A DNA stretch of 64,000 nt from Aporrectodea caliginosa (Eukaryota > Annelida > Clitellata > Crassiclitellata > Lumbricidae): the NCBI GenBank assembly GCA_020284085.1, contig JACEVL010000826.1:186001-250000 (forward strand), given 5' to 3'. Of this stretch, positions 56,962 through 64,000 are shown in pieces. The notes beneath the pieces are model-generated. The model was not told the DNA's origin. It saw only the letters and a list, made by a program, of their open reading frames with translations, and made no database searches. The translations under genes and the position numbers were made by a program. Each line of letters opens with the position of its first letter. The stretch's first letter is position 1.

Positions 56962-59200
56962 CTAAGTATATTTTGGCTGTCTTTCGGTTCCTGTCTGTAT
57001 TTTTACATGTTTAGGTGTCCGTATTTAGCGGGATTCATGATCCCTTCTGGGCCTCCGTGTAGCCAGTACATGTCAAACCATTGCCTTATTGTTTCATTTG
57101 TTCGTTTTCTCTTCTGGTGGTTACAGAAATAAATGATTGATTTTTGCAAAAGCTGCTAAGCTTTCAGCTGTTAACATACAATCAACGCTTGCACTAGCAA
57201 TGTAGGCCTTGAGCAATTAAGGTATGGTTACTTGTTTCTCTTTCGATTAGACCTAGACCTAGTTTCACTTAAAACTGTCCGGCATCTTCGCTCGTTTCAG
57301 ATATATAACAGATTATATTATTAGCCTACTGAGCAGCCGAAAGCACGTAGACTTAATACGCAGGGTGCTATAGTGGTTGTAAGCAGTGTTAAGTAGGCCT
57401 ATTTAAACAAGGTCCTATTTCTACGAGGAATATAGGGGAGACACACATTTCGTGGTACTTGGATTTTGAGCGGGAAATAGACGAATCCAAAAATGGTAGA
57501 CCCTGACCAGTTCATCACAACACATGCCGTTTTATTCTCAGTTTACGCTAGTACCATCTACTCTACTGCCTGATGACAGAAGCAAAAATGCGCAAGCAAT
57601 CTGCCAAGTTCTTTACAAAAAATCGGCTCGGCAGAGGCTCGAATTCGTAATGGTTAGAATGCAGAACATGCGCGCTAACGGATTATGTCGAGTGTGATGA
57701 AAGGTTATCAGGCAGGCTCAAAATTATATATGAGAAACAGTACACATTCAAGGTGACAGCAGTCCGAAGCAGATGGTGTTTCTACTCCGCTAAAAAACGA
57801 GCCATTGTGTAATCAGCCCATCGGTCAGCGTGTTCGTTATAGCTATAGCCTTCACACACAAACACACACACATAATTATATTTATATATGTATGTATATG
57901 TATATATATATATATATCAGTCTCAAGTTCACGGAAAGGACAGGCATGTGGTAGGTAGCGTGTGCTTGACAATAGGCTCACTAGCCTCACTCGCCAAAAG
58001 GTTATAAATCAATAGCAGATTAAAGGCAGTATGAGTCACGTAACAGCTAAAGCGAATGTAGTCTTGTACAAGACAGTGACCTACAAATATGATACACTCT
58101 GCGCCTTTTGTTCAGGATTTTAGGTGCTAGGCTATTTCTGTGTAACTAATAACGTTAATGTTTGCTTGGCAAAGAAATAATGTGATGATCGTGATAACTT
58201 CATTTGACACAGTTAGCATAATTACCTATTTGTCGAAATATTGGCTGAATGAAAGCGCTTTTGTGATATACTTAAAAATGCGCTATATTAGGTGTCATAA
58301 TACATGTATACATACATGCATTTGTCATTCTGTGAAGGTATATAATACGGCAATTGTTATCAAGACCCAGATGTGAAAAACTGTATAAATTTTGTGGAAG
58401 AAAATGGAAAGATTGCTTCTGCTACATTCAAGTTATTTCGTAATGTCCGTAGCCAAGAGAGTGTTTATTTATTGCCTAACGTTTTGTGTGAAACTATTAT
58501 TCAGAGAATACTAAATTAGGCTTTCAGCACCTTTGCCATCTTAAAAGAACCTGATAGTTAATAAGAACCTGCTAGCCAGTTAATAATTTCTGTGGACACC
58601 AGTAATTCAGTCCAACACTTGGAGCCACCAACCTAACAGCTTTTTCTACTTCAGTGCTCGAGTCGTTGAAAGTTGCGAAGTGGCTTAAAGAAAACTAATG
58701 AGTACGTGAAATATTCGTTAAGCTATACTTGCCGAGTACTCGAGTAACCAATTGAATTACGTTGAGTAGATACGCATTTCTTACCATAATTACCTATGCA
58801 TTGGCATTTTAAAAGCCTGGCCTTATAACAAAAGAATATGTGGACGATACAGCAAAGAGTCCACTTCCAGTCATTATTTGAAATGAGGCCTCGCTTCAGA
58901 TATTTCTAGACCTATTTTAGCTTCTTTACTCTCGTTGACTGACCGATGTCACCTAGACATGCCTACGATTTCATTGCTCAGATTAATTATTTGTATGTGG
59001 CCTGTTAACAGTATCTGAAGCGTTACTTATTCACTTCCTACTTACTTAAATCTTATAGCCTACCGGACGATTCTTTCAATTAAAATAATTGAATCAAAAC
59101 CTTTTGATTAGCATCCTGGTTTACGACCTTTAGTTTGAACATTCAGTCTATTATAGTCAGCTCCTGTGTGAATATAGATTCGCATCTATTGAAACTCTGT
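56962..59200. other. No gene recognised
   Basis: Contains a short TATATG microsatellite (57870-57917). Open frames are short and featureless. Confidence 0.4.
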
Positions 59201-59219
59201 ACGTTACACCCTGTAGATC

Positions 59220-59460
59220 GATCAAAGGCCGAACCGAACCTCGGTCGGCATCTGCTGGAAAGTATGTTGTTCCTGGTAAATGTTTGTTTTGACCCGGTGT
59301 TAATTCACGGTTGCTAAGTCCCTTCATCTGGAGTTCTGAACTTCCTCATGTTCGCAACTTTTCTGAACTTCTTCATGTTCGCAACTTTTCTGCCGAATGT
59401 CTTTCATTTTAAACTGAAGACTTACCTCTTCCAGTCTGTCTATGGTTCAAAATGTTCCTG
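59220..59460 (+). mobile_element. LINE ORF2 end remnant
   Basis: GGCATCTGCTGGAAAGTATG and the sequence after it match the LINE piece at about 26046. A duplicated CTGAACTTCTTCATGTTCGC follows, and the frame is heavily broken. Confidence 0.55.
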
Positions 59461-59689
59461 TTTTCCCATCAATGTGCACTTCAGAACTTTGTAGGGAGGT
59501 CACTATCAAAATACAGTTACTCTGTATGGTATTGAAATTGGCCTACATTAGTTCAATATTCACTGCTCAGTGACGGCTTAGACCCTTCTCTAACAGATAG
59601 ACGGTTGACTGAATGTGTTCTTCTTGTATTATACCTATGCTTTGCGCTAAATAAATACATTAATGATAATACCACTAATAATAATAATT

Positions 59690-59895
59690 TAATAATAATA
59701 GTAATTTAATAATAATAGTAATTTAATAATAATAATAATAATAATAATAATTATAATAATAATAATAATAATAATAATAGGTCGAGGACCACTAACTCCA
59801 AATTGATGGCACACCTTAGGATACTTTCTAAGTCCCTGAGGGATCATGTGTACCTCGGGGCAAATAATAATAATAATAATAACAATAACGTTTAA
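59690..59895. repeat. (AAT)n array with embedded dispersed unit
   Basis: The array encloses 59778-59865, which contains AAGTCCCTGAGGGATCATGT and ACCTCGGGGC. This is the reverse complement of the unit found inside the (ATT)n arrays at 7820-7960. Confidence 0.85.
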
Positions 59896-60217
59896 CAATC
59901 AGTGCTAAAGAAATACAGAACTATTGACTATAAAGCTGTAAAATACTGACTGTCTTATCCAGAGGTTCTCGAAGATGTTGTCACAATCCTAGTATAGAAA
60001 CACTGGTTGTCGAACATGTTTTCGCTATAGTATAGCTTACGTTAGATGGCCTGAGCATATTATACGCAGCTGGGAGGATACTGTCAGAGCGGTGAACAAT
60101 ATCCTGAAAGATCTAGTTGGTAACTAACCTCAGTTGGGCCTAACAAAAACTAAAGTCATCGACTCTAGAGCCCATTTTCACGAACAGTATATTATTGTTT
60201 ATCACGACGTGCAATTT

Positions 60218-60296
60218 GTTCAACACTTAACGACGAGCGTGTACTAGGCCTAAACGTGAACGGGAACTAATGCAGCTCGTCGTTAAAGTGTTCAAC
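60218..60296. repeat. Imperfect hairpin, about 20-bp stem
   Basis: TTCAACACTTAACGACGAGC at about 60219 pairs with GCTCGTCGTTAAAGTGTTCA at about 60275 across a loop of about 36 bases, with one bulge. No evidence for transcription. Confidence 0.75.
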
Positions 60297-60459
60297 TAGA
60301 ACATTATCATCTATGTGATCTGTATATTATTAGGGTCCACTACAAGATCAACTACAGATCTATTGTTATCGACAATCGTTAACCTATGTTTCATAATGCC
60401 AGAAACAGCAAATTATTGGTAACGCCAATCAAAATAATAAAAATGACGCATGACAACAA

Positions 60460-61824
60460 CAGAGCTTCTCATTTGAAAATAGTAGGCGATCTGAAAATCG
60501 ATCGCGCTGGTTTGCGTAGGCGATCAGTGCGCGATCGACCTCGAGAGCTTTTGTCTACTACGTAGGCCTATTTTATAGGTATCGTAATAGCTGTATAATA
60601 TATATAGTAGCCTACGTAGACTATAGCTGCATATTATGGTGCTAATCTAGTAGGCCTATCTCAGAAGTTCCGTACGTTATTTACTATAGTATTAGTATTG
60701 TTAAAGTTTTCATATAGCGCCCCCTCCAGGTGATCGACTCAGAAGCGCTCCTAGTACAGCCACGGCTAAATAAGACAGTCGTTAAGTTATTAATAATATA
60801 AACGCACAGAAATCTCTGTGCGTGCCTGTGCGTGCGTCCATCTGAAGCCTGGTTTACGTCATTCCACGTCATCGAGGGAGATCTTACGCTCGAGACGTGG
60901 TGGAGGGACGGAGAGGGAGGGAAGGAGGTACGGACGGCCGGGAACGAGTACGGGGAGGGAGGGAGGGGGACGGACGGAAAAAGGGAGGAGGACGGAGGGA
61001 CTGAGGGGGAGAGAGGGAGGGAGGGAGCGGTGAACAATATCGAGAGACTGGAGGGAAGATCGGAGTTAGGGTAACGGGACGGACGGCTCAGTTGGGCCGG
61101 ACGGACGGAGAGGGAGGGACGGACGGACTACGGAAGGGAGGGAGATCGACTTATGTCAATCATAGCACGAGAAGACGCATCTCTTGACATTTTTAACCGT
61201 CGACGGGCAAACATCTAGTTAAAGAATATGGTGTGGCCGTGTGAAGTTGTGAACTCAATTCATTAGGCGAAACGCAACGGGAGTTCATTCCAGTCCTATG
61301 GCCAGCAACCGAATATTGTAGGCGTGCTTTCTGCAGGACGTGCCTTAATTTTTGTTCACAATCCGACGGTTTTCTATCTCGACTACATCCACATCGAACG
61401 AGTCACCTAATTTCCATGACAGAAACGTACGTTATAATATTATTCAACCGTCTCCGCCAGAATTTCGAAAATATATCATCTACATGTATGTTATCGTGCC
61501 TAGTGACGTTATGAACTTACAAACGACGTTACGGGAGGTGTCCACCGTGTTGTTATACCAATCATATTGCACGAAATTGGAGCGATCACTCAGCAGTTAT
61601 TAATTAGATCACGAAACGACGCGGTTCGAACGCATTTACCGCCGCCGCAAGTAAGCAAAAATTAAAGTAATGTAAATAAAATAAATAAAATAATGGCTCC
61701 AGTTTCCTGTCCCAGTAAATCGATCGCGCTAGATTTACGCGATCGATTTACCGATCCACCAGACCTTTGCTAGGCGATCGACCAAGGAGATCGATCGATC
61801 GATCGCCTTAAATGAGAAGCCCTG
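60460..61824. mobile_element. hAT-type element, 1.4 kb, with purine-rich core
   Basis: Ends CAGAGCTTCTCATTT and AAATGAGAAGCCCTG are inverted with one difference. Perfect 8-bp target duplications GACAACAA lie at 60452-60459 and 61825-61832. Subterminal GGCGATCGATCG motifs occur at both ends. The core (60895-61145) is a GGGAC/GGGAGG purine-rich array. No transposase is visible. Confidence 0.85.
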
Positions 61825-61832
61825 GACAACAA

Positions 61833-62730
61833 TGGCAATTAAGCGTCAGTATTTCTAGTACCAATTTTTAGTTAGCTACAGCAGCTGTAGGTCAACGGGT
61901 TGGAAAGTATTGGGCATACAGTTAGCCATTAAATAGTAAACACATTTAAGTAGATATTTCAGACATAAAATTCTAAGTCAAATTTGTGCGTGAGCATTCT
62001 GGTGGAAAGGAGATGACTGTTCTGCGTGAGAAACAGTGAGTTGCAGTCATCTAGTTCAGAACGAAACCTGGAGGCGGTATGGTGGATGCGGTTTTGAAGT
62101 CTAAAAGAGTGCAAAGTCTGGGAAGAGCACATCAGTAGCGGTGGGATGGATGGTCAAAGAAGCAGATATTATGGTTTTAAAACATGCCTAGATGGGCTTT
62201 CACCGAGTAGAGTTAGAAATAAAGTTGTTGAATGGTGCTGAGTCCAAAAAGAGAAGCGTCAGGATTTCTCTGGAGACGATCACTTTCGACAGTTAGTATG
62301 AATTCACTTTTAGATGGGGAAGAACCAGGAGATGGATATTACCCAGGAAGAGATCTGATTTATCGTACAAAAGTAATCGGTGGAGTCGAAAAACAGTTTC
62401 TCAAAGAAAACCGATTTTGATGATATTTGAGGAACAGAGATATGATGGTCAATTGAAAGATCTCACTGTTGAACTAAGTCGAATGTGTGACGAATGAACA
62501 GAGTTCTCCAAGCACATATATGTAGTCTTATTGAACGCCACAGATGATAGGATGAGAGACAGAAAGAGAAACAGAGAGAGAGACAGAGAAACAGAGACAG
62601 ACAGAGACAGAAAATGCAGTTAGGCTATCCAATTCTTGAACTGAGCAAGAGCGAAAGGTGAATTAAGAGGATTGAAACAAGAGAAGAGCAGTGCCAGAAA
62701 GTCAAACCACATTGAAAGCCTTCAAGTTTT
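61833..62730. other. No gene recognised; short GAGACA microsatellite
   Basis: An (AGAGAC)n stretch at 62550-62612. Otherwise unremarkable open frames. Confidence 0.45.
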
Positions 62731-63590
62731 AATAATAATACTAATGACGATTTCTATGGCGCCGTAACACAGCACATGCCGTTACAAGGGCTCCTTAACA
62801 AACAACAGCACACTATCCGTCAGAGATACATACGCCTTAGAAAAGAGACAAGACTTGAGTCTTGACTTGAAAGACTCAACTGATTCGAAAGAATCGATTC
62901 GGCCGAACGGATCGTGGGAGGCAGACTGTTCCAGCAGCTGGGGCCAGCAGTTGAATAAGCGCGTTCCCCGAAGCGTGTCTTCGTCCTCCGCACATACAGG
63001 TCACATTTCAATCTCAGCGCCAGTCCAGCACTCGACGCCGCCGTTCGCACACAGTAGGACCTGAGACAGTCCGGTGATGAACCATGTAGTGACTTGTAAA
63101 CCAGCAGAGAGAGCTTATACTCAATGCGGTAGGCTACGCCCGTACGGTACCGGAAGCCAATGCAGCACGTCACGCAGTAATGGCGTCACATGGTCGTATT
63201 TTCGCCGATTACAAACGAGCCTCGCCGCTGCATTCAGCACCGACTGTAGTCGATCGTGCAGGTACTTTGGCGCACCAGCCAATAGGCTGTTGCAACGGTC
63301 TACCTGAGAGACAACGAAGCAGACCACAGCCGTTTTGGCAGCCTCGAAGGGCAAAGCTATCACGCAGCTCTTGATTAATGGCAGCTGGCGAAAGCATCTG
63401 CCCACCATCAAACCCACATGGCGCGTCATGGACATGTCCGCTTCGAATAGCACCCCGAGGTCCCGCACCGCAGTCGAAGGCGGCACCGACGTCCCACAGA
63501 TATTCAGGGAGTCTGTGCTAAGCTGACCGCAAAACGACCAAAATCGAGCACAAGCACTGACTCACTCAGCCACATACGGCGCCCATCCCA
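62731..63590 (-). mobile_element. CR1/L2-like LINE 3' end
   Basis: First minus frame (63486-63121): STAVRDLGVLFEADMSMTRH, VVSQVDRCNSLLAGAPKYLH, LQSVLNAAARLVCNRRKYDH and VLHWLPVP. Second (63173-62820): YKLSLLVYKSLHGSSPDCL and TAGPSCWNSLPPTIRSAE. A frameshift near 63120-63173 separates them. The 3' untranslated part ends with a TATGGCGCC-like motif and (ATT)n at about 62731-62745. Confidence 0.9.
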
Positions 63591-63694
63591 ACTTTTGTGC
63601 TATGGTTCATAATACCAGCTACAAATGAAATACACCAAAGAGCAAAGTCAAGAGATTTTTAGATCAATAATAGCAAAAACAGTGAGGAGGGTAA

Positions 63695-63890
<196 letters not shown>

Positions 63891-64000
63891 ATTTGCTGCT
63901 GCTGTTGATAATAATCTTCGTTTATTAATAATAATGTATGTATGATTACAAGTCATAGTACGAGCGACTGATCAAAAGTCGTTACAGAAGTCGAATTTAA

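Noticed and set aside
60218..60296. microRNA precursor
   Set aside because: The stem is short and bulged and the loop is large; sequence alone does not show Drosha/Dicer features.

Overview
This is eukaryotic, metazoan DNA. It is AT-rich, with phase-1 introns, CR1-like and RTE-like LINE remnants, LTR elements, many hAT-type DNA elements and long microsatellites. Immunoglobulin, CARD and NHL-like coding exons together with the repeat content suggest a marine invertebrate, perhaps a deuterostome. The lineage is inferred, and no species marker is visible.

The genes I can support all lie on the minus strand and are split by introns. (1) At 5783-1840 there is an immunoglobulin receptor: V-type Ig exon, stalk, transmembrane exon, and a tail with a consensus ITAM. 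(2) At 16284-14840 are the last two exons of a gene with a hydrophobic region followed by an NHL-like segment. (3) At 36636-30238 is a gene with two CARD exons in tandem and a terminal exon. A phase-compatible coiled-coil exon follows at 29698-28964. (4) At 43114-39786 is a two-exon gene of unknown function encoding 289 residues. (5) At 50943-48916 is a second receptor end: stalk, membrane span and a tail rich in YxxL/I motifs. Its ectodomain was not found. Every intron I can join in these genes except that of gene 4 is phase 1.

Mobile DNA fills most of the rest. Positions 1-1501 hold the 5' end of a minus-strand LTR element primed by tRNA-Leu. Positions 8281-12320 hold a DNA element with inverted repeats of about 150-170 bp, a broken gene with FEN/PIN-nuclease-like acidic motifs, and a 1-kb minisatellite. 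Positions 16590-17031 are a solo LTR. hAT-type elements with perfect 8-bp target duplications lie at 17152-18263, 21605-27758, 45650-46061 and 60460-61824. Two copies of a fold-back element carrying reverse-transcriptase fragments in opposite orientations lie at 19402-21604 and 32236-34857. A 2.4-kb near-identical duplication (20842-23275 and 23369-25797) looks at least partly like an assembly artefact. A CR1-like LINE lies at 53430-56410, an RTE-like LINE at 52355-53379, and a LINE end at 62731-63590.

The most interesting biology is the linkage of an ITAM receptor, a CARD/coiled-coil adaptor candidate and a second tyrosine-rich receptor within 50 kb. The FEN/PIN-like DNA element is the other main point of interest. 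All exon joins are inferred from splice-site sequence and codon phase only.
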